Made by a program: the position numbers and the translations under genes. Shown here piece by piece: positions 38,915 through 47,929 of a DNA stretch of 64,000 nt. The notes below the pieces were generated by a model. That model was not told where the DNA came from. It saw nothing but the letters and a program-made list of their open reading frames with translations, and did not search any database. The first letter of the stretch is position 1. Each line of letters begins with the position of its first letter. Origin of the DNA: Stigmatella ashevillena (lineage in GTDB: Bacteria; Myxococcota; Myxococcia; Myxococcales; Myxococcaceae); NCBI RefSeq assembly GCF_028368975.1, contig NZ_JAQNDM010000002.1:7372425-7436424 (forward strand), read 5' to 3'.

Positions 38915-40270
38915 TCATCCCGCGGTTGAGAGCACGCGTTCCTCTCGGGCACCGCGTGCGAGCGCCTCAACAGCCGTCTCGGCCTCCGGTAACAGCTCGC
39001 TCGCCAAATGGTTCTCCCGCGCTCTCGCAAGCCAGAGCTGGGCGGCATCCAGTCGGCCTCGTGAAGTAGCGGCGAGCACCAGGCAGCATGCGTTGAGCGC
39101 CCGGCCCAGCGGGTCGCTATTCATCGCATACGCCCGCTCGAGGAGCGGAACCGCCTCGGCCGCGCGTCCGAGCCATACGAGCACCGCGCCGCGCGTGCCC
39201 AGCACGGAAGGGGTTCGCGGGAGCCGTGCATGTGCCGCGGCGGAATGGGTGTCCGCCTCGCCACGTAGCTCATCACTGCGGATCCGGAAATCCGCCCACG
39301 CGAGGTTGCTGCGAATCAGCCACCGCAGCTCCGGCGCTGGCGGTTCCTCCGCGAAGAGCTCCAAGAACAGTTCGCGTGCCGCAACCAGCTCCCCTCGCTG
39401 CAACTGCACGATGGCCAGCGAGTTGCGCACCACCCACGACCCGGGCGCTCGAGAAAGCGCAGCCTCCAGCACGCGCCATGCGCCCGGGAGATCGCCGGAG
39501 CCCCGCAGGTCCTCGGCTTCCAACACCGCGGTGGTGACGGCCATGGCGTCCAGTTCTCGCTGAGGGGCGAAGGGCACCGTGAGCAGCCTCGCGCCGTCGT
39601 TCTTGCCCAAAGGGAGCCACTTCAACGCGGGGAGCGGGACGAGGTTGAAGGCCAACAGCCACCCGTTGACAAAGGCCACCACCTCCCAGACGGCAAGCTC
39701 TCGTGTGAACGCCCACGTCGGAAAGAGCCCTTCGCCTACCGAAGGGGACGGATTCCCATGCAGTGCGGCCCCCCAGAGCGCGGCCGTGATGAGTGGCCCG
39801 GCTGCGATGGTCAGCCACAGTCGGCCACGCACGCCACGGACACCGGTACCGGCAAGGTAGGTGATCCCTGCGCTTGGGAGCGAGTTCAGAGCAAGGGTCG
39901 TGCGGCCCCAGCGCCATTGGCGGAGGCGCCGCCCCTGACCGAGTTCGATGCGTGGCACCTCCAGGCCAAGAAGGCGGGCGGCGATCGCGTGACCCGCTTC
40001 ATGCAGCGCGATGCTGACCGCGAGGATCAACGGGAACACCGCAGTGTTGACCAGGACCCATGCGGTCAGTGGGTGTCCGCGCAGCACAGCGATTTCCAGG
40101 AGGAGAAGTGGCGGCGCGAACAAGCCGAAGATCAGTCTGCCCATGAGAGTGTTCGATGTGAAGAGGGGGTTGTAACCCGAAAAGAAGCTCTTGGCTGTTG
40201 CCTGAGCCCGAAAGCCCTCAACCCTCCATGTGCTCAACCCTCCATGTGATTGAGGTAACCCCACCCTCAT
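38915..40270 (-). CDS. Site-2-protease-like (M50) membrane protein with helical C-terminal domain
   Basis: A membrane protein of about 451 residues. The metal motif HEAGH is at 90-94 inside a membrane segment, with further hydrophobic helices up to about residue 240. A C-terminal soluble region (about 250-445) is helical with TPR-like pairs (LPGAWRVLEAALSRAPGS, RGAVLVWLGRAAEAVPLLER). The start is uncertain: ATG 40270 is used; ATG 40144 would drop the first 42 residues but keep the M50 domain. A 16-bp tandem duplication (40217-40248) lies in the first 20 codons. M50 proteases cut membrane-bound regulators; the second catalytic motif (NLVPLPALK) has no Asp, so proteolytic activity is uncertain. 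Confidence 0.75.
   Translation of the reverse strand: MRVGLPQSHGGLSTWRVEGFRAQATAKSFFSGYNPLFTSNTLMGRLIFGLFAPPLLLLEIAVLRGHPLTAWVLVNTAVFPLILAVSIALHEAGHAIAARLLGLEVPRIELGQGRRLRQWRWGRTTLALNSLPSAGITYLAGTGVRGVRGRLWLTIAAGPLITAALWGAALHGNPSPSVGEGLFPTWAFTRELAVWEVVAFVNGWLLAFNLVPLPALKWLPLGKNDGARLLTVPFAPQRELDAMAVTTAVLEAEDLRGSGDLPGAWRVLEAALSRAPGSWVVRNSLAIVQLQRGELVAARELFLELFAEEPPAPELRWLIRSNLAWADFRIRSDELRGEADTHSAAAHARLPRTPSVLGTRGAVLVWLGRAAEAVPLLERAYAMNSDPLGRALNACCLVLAATSRGRLDAAQLWLARARENHLASELLPEAETAVEALARGAREERVLSTAG
40217..40248. repeat. Perfect 16-bp tandem duplication at the M50 gene start
   Basis: The unit CTCAACCCTCCATGTG is repeated exactly once more, back to back. Sixteen bases is not a multiple of three, so gain or loss of a copy would change the frame of anything starting upstream of it, but not translation started at 40144. 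Confidence 0.9.
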
Positions 40271-40450
40271 CGGGGGTTCTTTGCAAGGAATCTGGCGGCT
40301 ACGCGCCGGGCGTACTCGATGCTGTCTTGCATCTGTTGTCCCGGGAGGCCGAAAGTGGCCACCCCTTTGCATTTCCTACCCAGAGAGTTTCGTGAAGATA
40401 GGCCTACTTCATGGGTTACATGAAGCCAAGTTCTGTGCTAGGGGCACTTC

Positions 40451-41017
40451 ATGTTCATCTGGTTTCGCCGCCTTTTTCGCGCACGTCCTGAACTCCCTGG
40501 GGTCCAGGAAAAAGCTGACTCTCAAGCGTCCTCCCCTGATTGGGTGGGCACATTGCTCGATGCCGTCCAGAAGTCCTCGCGCGCCCATGCCCGCCTGACC
40601 CTCCAGGTGGAGGACCTGGAGCGGAAGCTCGAAGGTGGACTCTCCGAGATGCGGGGCACGCTCCAGTCCCTCAAGGCCACTGGGCCCGGGAGGCCTCCGG
40701 CGAGCGAACCTCACTGGGATGTCGTGCTCGATGCGTTGGATCTGCTCGACGAGGCGGTCCGCGTGGCCTCTCCAGAGCTGGCGCCCGGCCTGGCCGGGGT
40801 CGCTGCCCGGCTCGAGAACTTTCTTGTCTCCTCGGGGCTGACGCGCTTGGTGCCGGCCGGTCATCCGGCTGACGGACGCGTGTTCCGCGTGGTTGGCACC
40901 GAGCCCCATGTCGGCCTTCCCGAGGGGGCCGTCGTTCGAGTTGTCCGCGCCGCCGTCCTGCGAGGCGATCGCCTCGTGCGTGAGGGCGAGGCCATCACCG
41001 TGAGGAACCCCACATGA
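40451..41017 (+). CDS. GrpE-like nucleotide exchange factor
   Basis: A 188-residue protein. A helical coiled-coil segment (about 35-75, RLTLQVEDLERKLEGGLSEM) and a four-helix part (about 80-125) precede a small beta domain ending GEGE-like (VRVVRAAVLRGDRLVREGEA). This order is typical of GrpE, which releases ADP from Hsp70. It is diverged from housekeeping GrpE. It is the first gene of a four-gene operon and overlaps the Hsp70 gene by 4 bases (ATGA), so the pair is probably dedicated to each other. Confidence 0.78.
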   Translation: MFIWFRRLFRARPELPGVQEKADSQASSPDWVGTLLDAVQKSSRAHARLTLQVEDLERKLEGGLSEMRGTLQSLKATGPGRPPASEPHWDVVLDALDLLDEAVRVASPELAPGLAGVAARLENFLVSSGLTRLVPAGHPADGRVFRVVGTEPHVGLPEGAVVRVVRAAVLRGDRLVREGEAITVRNPT

Positions 41018-42687
41018 GTGCTGCGTTCGGAATCGATCTCGGTACCACCAACTCGGTCATCTCCCACCTGGTCGATGGCCGTCCGGTGGCATTGCCCATC
41101 GATGGAAGTCCCATCGTTCCTTCCGTGGCGCTTTACACGGATGAGGGAACCATCGTGGGGCGGCAGGCGCGCAACCTGGAACTTCAGATGCCCGAGCGGT
41201 GCGTGCACTCCGTCAAGCGCAAGATGGGCACGCCGTACCTCTACACCCTCGCGGGCCGCGAACTCTCTCCGGAGCAGGTCTCCGCCGATATCCTGGCCGC
41301 GCTCAAGCAGGGCGCCGAGGAGGCTACTGGCGGTCCCGTGCGGGACGTGGTCATCACCGTGCCCGCCTACTTCGATGATGCTCAGCGCCGCGCCACCCTG
41401 GATGCTGGCGAGCGCGCAGGCCTTCACGTGCTGAGGCTGCTGAACGAGCCCACCAGCGCCTCCCTCGTGTATGACCGGCTGCTTCCGCCAGAAGCCGAGT
41501 CAGCGGCCGAGCCCGAGATTCTCCTCATCTATGATCTGGGGGGTGGCACGTTCGATGTGTCAGTGCTCGAGGTATTCCAGGGGGTGCGTGAGGTGCGCGC
41601 CACCACGGGCAACACCCATTTGGGCGGCGACGACTTCGACGAGAAGTTAGTGCAACACTTCCTGGATGAGCTCGCGCGGAACCAGGGCGTAGACCCTCGC
41701 CAGGACGCGCGAGCCATGGCACGCCTGCGTCGGCTGGCCGAGGAGACGAAGATCCGCCTGTCCTCGGAAGTTTCCGTGAACGTGCGCGAGGAGTTCCTCA
41801 CCCAGGCGCAGGGCAAGCCCATTCACCTTGAGCTGGAAGTGCGGCGGCGCACCTTCGAATCGCTCATCGAACCGCTGCTTGAGTCCACGATGCTCCTCGC
41901 CCGGCAGGCGCTCCAGGACGCACGGGTTGAAGGACAGGCACTGTCGCGGGTGTGTCTGGTGGGAGGCTCGACCCGGATTCCCCGGGTGCGTCAGCTCCTT
42001 GAGAAGGTGTTCGGGGTGGACATCCATGAGGAGGTGGATCCCGATCTGGCGGTGGGGCTGGGTGCTGCCATCCAGGCCGGGCTGCTCACGGGCGAGCCGG
42101 TGGAGCGCATCCTCGTGGATGTGACGTCGCACAGCCTGGGCATGCGCGTCTTCGGCGAGGCAGATGAGCTGCGCGCCGAGCCGGATACCTTCGCGCCCGT
42201 CATCCGCCGCAACACGGCGCTGCCGACGGTGAGGGTCGAGGAGTTCTACACGATGGTGCCCGAGCAGGAGCTCATGGCCGTGGAGGTATTCCAGGGCGAG
42301 GCCTCTCGCGCATCCGAGAACACCCGGATAGGCGCTTTCGGCTTCCCCCTCGAACCACGGCCGGTGAATTCACCGGTGCGGGTGGAGTTCTCTTACGATC
42401 TCAACGGGGTAGTGAAGGTCTCCATCAGTCAGCCGGGCACGGCGAACGCCAAGACGGTGGCCCTCGCGGTGGCGGATGTGGGCAAGGCCACCCAGGCCCA
42501 GGCGGCGCAGGGCGCGGTGATCCGGAAGGGGCGGGCTTTGCTGGAACGCCTCTCTCCTGGGCCGCGCGCTGAGCTTGAGCGGCTGCTCGACGCCCACTCC
42601 GCGGCGGAGGGTGCCGGGCGAGATCGTGCCGAAGATGCGCTGCTGGACTTCTTTCTCGAGAACGAGCCGCAGCAGCCGGAGCCCTGA
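41014..42687 (+). CDS. Hsp70-family chaperone (short DnaK)
   Basis: A 557-residue Hsp70. Nucleotide-binding domain motifs: FGIDLGTTNSVIS (4-16), LLIYDLGGGTFDVSVLEV (about 170), GNTHLGGDDFDEKL and LVGGSTRIPRVRQLLEKVFG. A substrate-binding domain follows from about 380. The C-terminal lid is cut down to about 50 residues, compared with 638 residues in standard DnaK. The start is the ATG overlapping the GrpE-like stop. It is likely a specialised chaperone. Confidence 0.93.
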   Translation: MSAAFGIDLGTTNSVISHLVDGRPVALPIDGSPIVPSVALYTDEGTIVGRQARNLELQMPERCVHSVKRKMGTPYLYTLAGRELSPEQVSADILAALKQGAEEATGGPVRDVVITVPAYFDDAQRRATLDAGERAGLHVLRLLNEPTSASLVYDRLLPPEAESAAEPEILLIYDLGGGTFDVSVLEVFQGVREVRATTGNTHLGGDDFDEKLVQHFLDELARNQGVDPRQDARAMARLRRLAEETKIRLSSEVSVNVREEFLTQAQGKPIHLELEVRRRTFESLIEPLLESTMLLARQALQDARVEGQALSRVCLVGGSTRIPRVRQLLEKVFGVDIHEEVDPDLAVGLGAAIQAGLLTGEPVERILVDVTSHSLGMRVFGEADELRAEPDTFAPVIRRNTALPTVRVEEFYTMVPEQELMAVEVFQGEASRASENTRIGAFGFPLEPRPVNSPVRVEFSYDLNGVVKVSISQPGTANAKTVALAVADVGKATQAQAAQGAVIRKGRALLERLSPGPRAELERLLDAHSAAEGAGRDRAEDALLDFFLENEPQQPEP

Positions 42688-42690
42688 GCC

Positions 42691-44721
42691 ATGGCAAGGC
42701 CCGAACACGAGGAGCGCCAGCAGCGCCGGTGGTTGGAGGACGCTCGGAAGCACCTGGGCAGGGGAGATCTGGAGGCCACTCTGCTTCCCTTGCTTCGCTT
42801 ACCTCCGTCCCTTCGGGAGGACCTGCTGCCTCGCAGCGCTGAGCTCTTCCGAAGGGGGGTTCAGGAGCAGCACCGTCGCGGTGGGTGGGGGATGCTTGGG
42901 ACCCTGGCCGCGCGCGCGGACGCCGAGCCACGGTTGGTGGAAGAAGGAGTTCTCCCCGGGGACGCCCAGGCCACGTTCTGGGTGTTGATGTGGGCTGCGG
43001 GCCGCGCTCATGAGTGGGCCCGGGTCCGGCGGCTCTGGCAGCCTCTGGCGCTCGAGGTGGAAGCGCGTGCTCCACCGCTGGCTGTGGCGCTGGAGGCATG
43101 GATGGGTACTCAGGGAACTCCAAGCTCCCTGAGTGTTGCGCCCGCCCTTGCGTGCCTTCCCCCCGTGGATGCGCGCCTCGGCATCGAGTCAGCGCGTTCG
43201 CGCGCGGTGGTCCCACCGCCTCGGTCCTTGGATGAAGTGGAGGCAAGGGTCCTTGCCCTTTGCGCGCTTGAGCCCTTCTCCGTCTTCGTCAGCCGCATCG
43301 AGGCGTGGGTGAAAGAGCTGCCCGCGGAGGTGGCGCGGGCAGTGTGGCAGTTCGTGGGGGCGCTGGCGGCGCGGGAGCTTTGGATCCGGGCTGCGGAGGA
43401 CAAGACGATGGGCGCTCTCTCAGAGCCTGCCTTGTTGCTGGGCCGGGCCGCGCGCGCGGGAAATGACGTTCAGGCGCTGTCGGTTCCGGTGGTGCAGGCG
43501 CTCCGGGTGTTGACCGCACGCCTTCCCCGTGAAGGTCTCTCGCGCGCCGGGGAGGCCGAAGCTTGGTGTTCGCTGGCCCAGGCCGCCGCGCATTCGCCGG
43601 AAGTCCTGCCCTGGGTGGTGCGGGCCGTCTCCGGGGTTTCATTCAAGGAGGCAGCGTTGTCGGCAGCGCTTCGGCTCCATGAGGGGTTGCTGGCGCTTGC
43701 TCCGGATGTAGCACTCTGGGCCCAGGCCGTCCTGGCCTGGGACGAGCACAACCCCGAGGCACGCAGCGCGCCCGAGTGGTTGCAGAAGAGCCTGCGCCAA
43801 CTGCTCGAGACGCAGGCGCCCGCCCTGCTGACCTGGCTGAGGGCAGCAAGCCCTGTCGAGCGCACGGAGCTGGTCGAGTGCGTGGCCTTCACCTTCGCTT
43901 TGGAACTGGTGGAGTCCTGGGTCGAGGCTTGCTGGGAAGGGGCAGGCGAGGAGGTGCGGACCGTGCTGAGCGGCGCCATCTCCATCCTGCTGGACCGCAC
44001 CCGGGATAAGAAGGCCCGATCTCAGATGGATGCGCTGCTGCGGGGAGTGAGGAGCCCGGAGGAAGCGATGCAACTGTTGATGGGGGGAAAGGGCGCCCTG
44101 AAGAAAATGGAGGCCCTGATGGCGCTCACGCCCGAGGGCCTGGGCATCTGGCGCCGCTTGGGTTCCCAGGTACTTCCCTACCGTGTGGAGTTCTTGCAGG
44201 AGGCGGTGCGCCAGGCCACCTCGGACGCCCAGGCATGGGAGGCCGCCATGCGGTATCTGGAGGCCCATGAGCGGGATCCTGTGTATGTCGAGACGATGCA
44301 GGCGCTGGCGGGAGGCCAATGGCCGGAGCTTGCCGACCGCGTTGTGACACAGTGGCTCGAGAAGTGCGCGGACGATGTAGAGGCACTCGCCGAGGCTGCG
44401 ATAGCGTGTGATCGGTCAGGGGCTCCCTGCCAGTACATCCATCCGGTGCTCGAGGCATTTCTGCTGACGAGCGCAGTGCGCCCCCCACGCGTGCTTACCG
44501 AAGCGGTGAAGCAGGCGCGGGCTCTGGCGCGGGCGCACGGCCTCCGGCTGCGCAAGCGCAGGGCTCCGCGGAAGAAGAAGGAGGCCTCCAACCAGTCTCC
44601 AGAGCAGGCGCCGCGACGGAAGCGGAGCGCGCGAGCAAAGGCCTCATTTCAGGCGGGGGCTCCTGACGAGGAAGTGGTTTCGGTGAAGGACGCGTCGGCG
44701 GATGAGAAGGAGCAACAGTAG
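42691..44721 (+). CDS. Hypothetical 676-aa helical protein of the Hsp70 operon
   Basis: A large cytoplasmic protein without signal or membrane segments. Long Ala/Leu/Glu/Trp-rich helices suggest an alpha-solenoid (EALMALTPEGLGIWRRLGSQ and similar). The last 70 residues are very basic (LRLRKRRAPRKKKEASNQ). I do not recognise the family. It lies 3 bases after the Hsp70 stop and its TAG is directly followed by the J-protein ATG, so the four genes are one transcript. It may be the client, an adaptor or a scaffold of the chaperone. Confidence 0.75.
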   Translation: MARPEHEERQQRRWLEDARKHLGRGDLEATLLPLLRLPPSLREDLLPRSAELFRRGVQEQHRRGGWGMLGTLAARADAEPRLVEEGVLPGDAQATFWVLMWAAGRAHEWARVRRLWQPLALEVEARAPPLAVALEAWMGTQGTPSSLSVAPALACLPPVDARLGIESARSRAVVPPPRSLDEVEARVLALCALEPFSVFVSRIEAWVKELPAEVARAVWQFVGALAARELWIRAAEDKTMGALSEPALLLGRAARAGNDVQALSVPVVQALRVLTARLPREGLSRAGEAEAWCSLAQAAAHSPEVLPWVVRAVSGVSFKEAALSAALRLHEGLLALAPDVALWAQAVLAWDEHNPEARSAPEWLQKSLRQLLETQAPALLTWLRAASPVERTELVECVAFTFALELVESWVEACWEGAGEEVRTVLSGAISILLDRTRDKKARSQMDALLRGVRSPEEAMQLLMGGKGALKKMEALMALTPEGLGIWRRLGSQVLPYRVEFLQEAVRQATSDAQAWEAAMRYLEAHERDPVYVETMQALAGGQWPELADRVVTQWLEKCADDVEALAEAAIACDRSGAPCQYIHPVLEAFLLTSAVRPPRVLTEAVKQARALARAHGLRLRKRRAPRKKKEASNQSPEQAPRRKRSARAKASFQAGAPDEEVVSVKDASADEKEQQ

Positions 44722-45132
44722 ATGACAATGTCCGACGATCCATTCGCCTTGCTGGGGCTGGAGCCCACATTGGACCCGGTTGCCGTGAAGCGCGCATACT
44801 TCGCCGCATTGGCCCGTTATCCCCCCCACGAGGATCCGGTAGGGTTCCAGCGGCTGCGCCGGGCTTACGAGTCACTCACCCGGCCAGGAGCGCTCGAGGT
44901 GGCCTATCTGGTCAGCCCGGTGGATGTCAGGAAGCTGGCGGATGAGGCACGCGCTCGCTTCGATGCGGCGCTCGAGAAGGCCCGGGACTCCGCGCAGGCC
45001 ACGCGGGCGAGGGAGGAACTGGCGGCGCAGTTCCAGGAACGCTGCTCACGGCTGCGCTGGGAGGAGGTACTCTATGTCTTTGCCAGACCTTCAAGCCCGG
45101 AGAGGGGGCTTGGTCCGCAGTCTAAAGGATGA
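44722..45132 (+). CDS. J-domain protein lacking the HPD motif
   Basis: A 136-residue protein. Its N-terminal 55 residues fit a J domain (DPFALLGLEPTLDPVAVKRA, then AALARYPPHEDPVGFQRL, RRAYESLTRP). The HPD tripeptide that stimulates Hsp70 ATPase is replaced by PPHED at 34-38. The remaining part is a charged helix. A second ATG is at 44728; the first is used. It is the last gene of the operon. A diverged J protein may still bind the partner Hsp70 or may inhibit it. Confidence 0.75.
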   Translation: MTMSDDPFALLGLEPTLDPVAVKRAYFAALARYPPHEDPVGFQRLRRAYESLTRPGALEVAYLVSPVDVRKLADEARARFDAALEKARDSAQATRAREELAAQFQERCSRLRWEEVLYVFARPSSPERGLGPQSKG

Positions 45133-45181
45133 AGATGCGCGGTCGCCTCTGCGGAGGGCGGCTGATGCAATCCTGGAAAGG

Positions 45182-46192
45182 CTAATGGCTCAGCGGGATC
45201 CGCAGCAGGTGCCCCTTCTCGGTGCCGACGAACAGGGCGGGAGGTTGGGTCGAGGCTGCCAGGGAAACGGCTTTCTCTCCCTCGGGCAGTGGGATGGGCG
45301 GCAGGGCTTCGCGCGTGAGAACATCCATGCCCACGAGGGCTCCCGCATCGAGCCACCACAGGTGGCGGTTGTCCGTCCAGGCGGCGGGGGCTGGGTTGGG
45401 AGAGAGCTCAAAGTCGAGGCCGCTCTCCCCATCACAGACGGTCAGCGCCTTCGAGGCCTTGAGGGTCCAAGCGATGTAACGGCCGTCCGGAGAGAGCCGC
45501 ACGGGCTCCACAGGCGACAGCCGGTGGTGCTCCACCTGAGGGGCACATTGCCAGGAGCCCACGATGGTGGGGGGGCTGCGGCCATCCCACTCCATCACGT
45601 TCCCGGCATGCATGTACCGCAAGGTCTCGGGCCGAGAGCCCGGTATGAACAACGCGTCCTTCACCTTCAGCCAATCCGGAACTGGCTTGCCGCGAAGCGT
45701 GCCGTCGGCGTTGTACGCACCGGAGGAGCCACCGAACCAGTGGCTGCCGCTGGCCCAGGCGCCGCCCGTGAACTCCACATCCGTTATCGGGATGGGGGCA
45801 CCGGAGGCCCGGAAGATGATGAAGGGGGTCTCCGGACCGAGTGGCAGAAAGACAAAGCCCGTGGGACCGTCCGGGCTTAGCGCGAGCTGCCAGAGTTGGT
45901 TCTGCAACGTGCCCTGCCAGCTCCACACGGGCTGGCCGTCCGGCAGATGGACCACGCGATAGTCAAAGCCTCCGTCGGAGAGCGCCCACCGGGTGAAGAG
46001 CAGGGCTCCGTTGGCTGAGACCCGAAGTTGGTCCAAGCGCTTGTCCCGAAGATCTCTCAGCGCGGAGAGCTCGAGCGGTTCAATGGGGCTCGCGGCGGCT
46101 GGGGCTCTACCTGCCCCAGCGCCGTGTCGGCAGTGGATGAGCAGTGCCCCGGCGAGCATTAGCGCTGACAGGGGCAGGGTTTTCACGCTCAC
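45182..46192 (-). CDS. Exported WD40/propeller-like protein; candidate immunity factor
   Basis: A 336-residue protein with a signal segment (residues 5-20; a lipobox-like IHC follows). The rest is beta-strand-rich with repeated blades (VWSWQGTLQNQLWQLALSPD, RLSPDGRYIAWTLKASKALT, FVGTEKGHLL). The GTG start overlaps the muramidase stop (GTGA), so the two are coupled. The family is not recognised. An exported protein coupled to a muramidase gene is in the right place to protect the cell's own wall. Confidence 0.7.
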   Translation of the reverse strand: MSVKTLPLSALMLAGALLIHCRHGAGAGRAPAAASPIEPLELSALRDLRDKRLDQLRVSANGALLFTRWALSDGGFDYRVVHLPDGQPVWSWQGTLQNQLWQLALSPDGPTGFVFLPLGPETPFIIFRASGAPIPITDVEFTGGAWASGSHWFGGSSGAYNADGTLRGKPVPDWLKVKDALFIPGSRPETLRYMHAGNVMEWDGRSPPTIVGSWQCAPQVEHHRLSPVEPVRLSPDGRYIAWTLKASKALTVCDGESGLDFELSPNPAPAAWTDNRHLWWLDAGALVGMDVLTREALPPIPLPEGEKAVSLAASTQPPALFVGTEKGHLLRIPLSH

Positions 46193-47175
46193 TCCTGAGC
46201 AGCAGCAGCAGCATTCGCGTCCAGCGCCGCCTTCAGGTAATCCCGGCGCCGCTCGAAGCGGTCCTGCGGGACTCCCCAGTCGCCGGTCATCTTGCTTTCA
46301 TCCGAGAGCACGTCGTAGAGCCCCTGGAGATCATTGTTGACGATGTGCGACTGAATCTCCTTCCGGGTGGAGCTCGTGTAATCACCCCGGTAGATCAGAT
46401 CCACGGCGACGTCTTTGATCGCGGGGTCCAGGTTGTCAAAGTCGACACTGCCGTACTTGGCGACCGCGTCGTCCTTGTTGGAGATGCGCTTCACCTCCGA
46501 CTCGTAGTGGTCGTACACCTTGCTGAACAGTTCCTTCTGGGCAGCAGGGGTGATTTCAATGGCGGCAACGTCCTCCCGCTTGGTGAAGTCGGAGGCCTCC
46601 TTGCCCGTCAGCCCCGCGCCCTTGGCCAGAAGCTCGGCGTCGGCCTGGGGCACGCCCGCGGCGGTCAAATCCGAGCGGATGGTCTCCTCCGATCGTCCCT
46701 TCATGTCGTAGCCGCGGCCGATGGTGACCCCAGATGCGCCCCCGGGCCAGTGGGCCTCGCGGCTGAAGTAGGGCCCCTTCGTCTCGAGCCCCTCGGCATC
46801 GAACGTCAGCTGACCCTCTGGCACTTCGAAGTCGCTGACAAAGGTCTGCGGCGTGGGGCTCAGGGGGGTGGCCTCGAGGAGTTCGGGCGCCGCCTCGAGG
46901 GCCTTGGCGGGATCAAAGGCCGCCGCTTCCACCTTCTGGTTGCTGATCGGGGTGGACGAGAGGAGGTTCGGCATCGACGAGACGTTCTTGGCCGGATCGA
47001 ACCTGCTCTGATCAAAGTTCACCGTCGAGGCCGTGGTGACGGCCTCGCTCTTGGCCACGTCCGGGGTGGTCTTGTTGACGCTGGTGGTGGCGTTCGCAGA
47101 GAGCCCCTGCGAGGTGTTGCGGGAAGAGACCGAGTTGGAGCCAGAAGACGAACCGCGCGTGGAATCGATGCCCAT
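46189..47175 (-). CDS. Pesticin-type muramidase (T4-lysozyme-like) with disordered N terminus
   Basis: A 328-residue protein. Residues 1-110 are Ser/Thr/Asn-rich and low in complexity. From about 115 the sequence matches the catalytic domain of pesticin-like muramidases (REAHWPGGASGVTIGRGYDM, DLTAAGVPQADAELLAKGAG). The lysozyme triad is at Glu128, Thr151 and Asp157, with the same spacing (23 and 6) as pesticin's Glu178-Thr201-Asp207. There is no signal peptide, so delivery would need a contractile or other secretion system. The start is the ATG at 47175 with GAGG seven bases before it, and an AT-rich stretch (47212-47232) lies further upstream. Confidence 0.85.
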   Translation of the reverse strand: MGIDSTRGSSSGSNSVSSRNTSQGLSANATTSVNKTTPDVAKSEAVTTASTVNFDQSRFDPAKNVSSMPNLLSSTPISNQKVEAAAFDPAKALEAAPELLEATPLSPTPQTFVSDFEVPEGQLTFDAEGLETKGPYFSREAHWPGGASGVTIGRGYDMKGRSEETIRSDLTAAGVPQADAELLAKGAGLTGKEASDFTKREDVAAIEITPAAQKELFSKVYDHYESEVKRISNKDDAVAKYGSVDFDNLDPAIKDVAVDLIYRGDYTSSTRKEIQSHIVNNDLQGLYDVLSDESKMTGDWGVPQDRFERRRDYLKAALDANAAAAAQE

Positions 47176-47388
47176 GGGAGACCTCAGAGAACCGGAGTGG
47201 ACGGGGGGGCAGGTATTTTTATTGTGTGTGTATGTAGGTCTGGACCCATCAGGGCACAGAGCGCACGACGATCACAGAGTTCTCGCCGGAGGCCGTCCGT
47301 TGTTGCGTTGGCGCTGCAAATCCCTTCTGTGAGGGACACGGTTGCCCGGCCTCCCTGTAACGTCGAACTTCACGTTAGGGAGACGGCG

Positions 47389-47892
47389 ATGAGAGAGAAG
47401 AATCTGGAATACACGCTGGATTGGATTTCCATCCAGGAACTGGTGGCCGAGTACGGGCAGGCCATCGACCACGGCAAGGACACGGGCGACTGGAGCCGCT
47501 GGGAGCGGGTCTTCGCGCCGGAGGTGACCTCGGACTACTCGCGCTTCATGGGTGTTCCGCCCGTCACACAGCCTCGCGCGGTGCTGGCGAAGTTCGGCGA
47601 TCAAGCACTGACCTGCTTCTCGCGGACGCAGCACGCCACGGCCAACACGGTGCGCACGGAGTTCGCGAGCAACACGCAGGCGACAGTGCACGCCTACGCG
47701 GAGGTGTCCCACTTCTTCCAACTGAACGGCGTGCCGCAGGAGTGGACGCTGGTGGGACGCTACACGCACGGGGTGGTGAAGACCCCTGACGAGGGCTGGC
47801 GCATCCAGAAGGTCACGCTGGATCCCATGCACCACCGCGGGAACTTGCTGGGCCTGGAGTTCGTCCAGGGCAAGCGGCTTGGAACCCCGTAG
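47389..47892 (+). CDS. SnoaL/NTF2-like fold protein
   Basis: A 167-residue cone-shaped alpha+beta protein typical of the SnoaL-like family (EYTLDWISIQELVAEYGQAI, WSRWERVFAPEV, VGRYTHGVVKTPDEGWRIQK). Members act as small-molecule isomerases, dehydratases, hydrolases or binding proteins; catalytic residues vary, so the reaction is unknown. The ATG at 47389 has GGGAGA upstream. Divergently placed from the muramidase operon. Confidence 0.82.
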   Translation: MREKNLEYTLDWISIQELVAEYGQAIDHGKDTGDWSRWERVFAPEVTSDYSRFMGVPPVTQPRAVLAKFGDQALTCFSRTQHATANTVRTEFASNTQATVHAYAEVSHFFQLNGVPQEWTLVGRYTHGVVKTPDEGWRIQKVTLDPMHHRGNLLGLEFVQGKRLGTP

Positions 47893-47929
47893 GCGTCGGC
47901 CACGGTCCGCTACTTGCGCTCTTCCTCCT

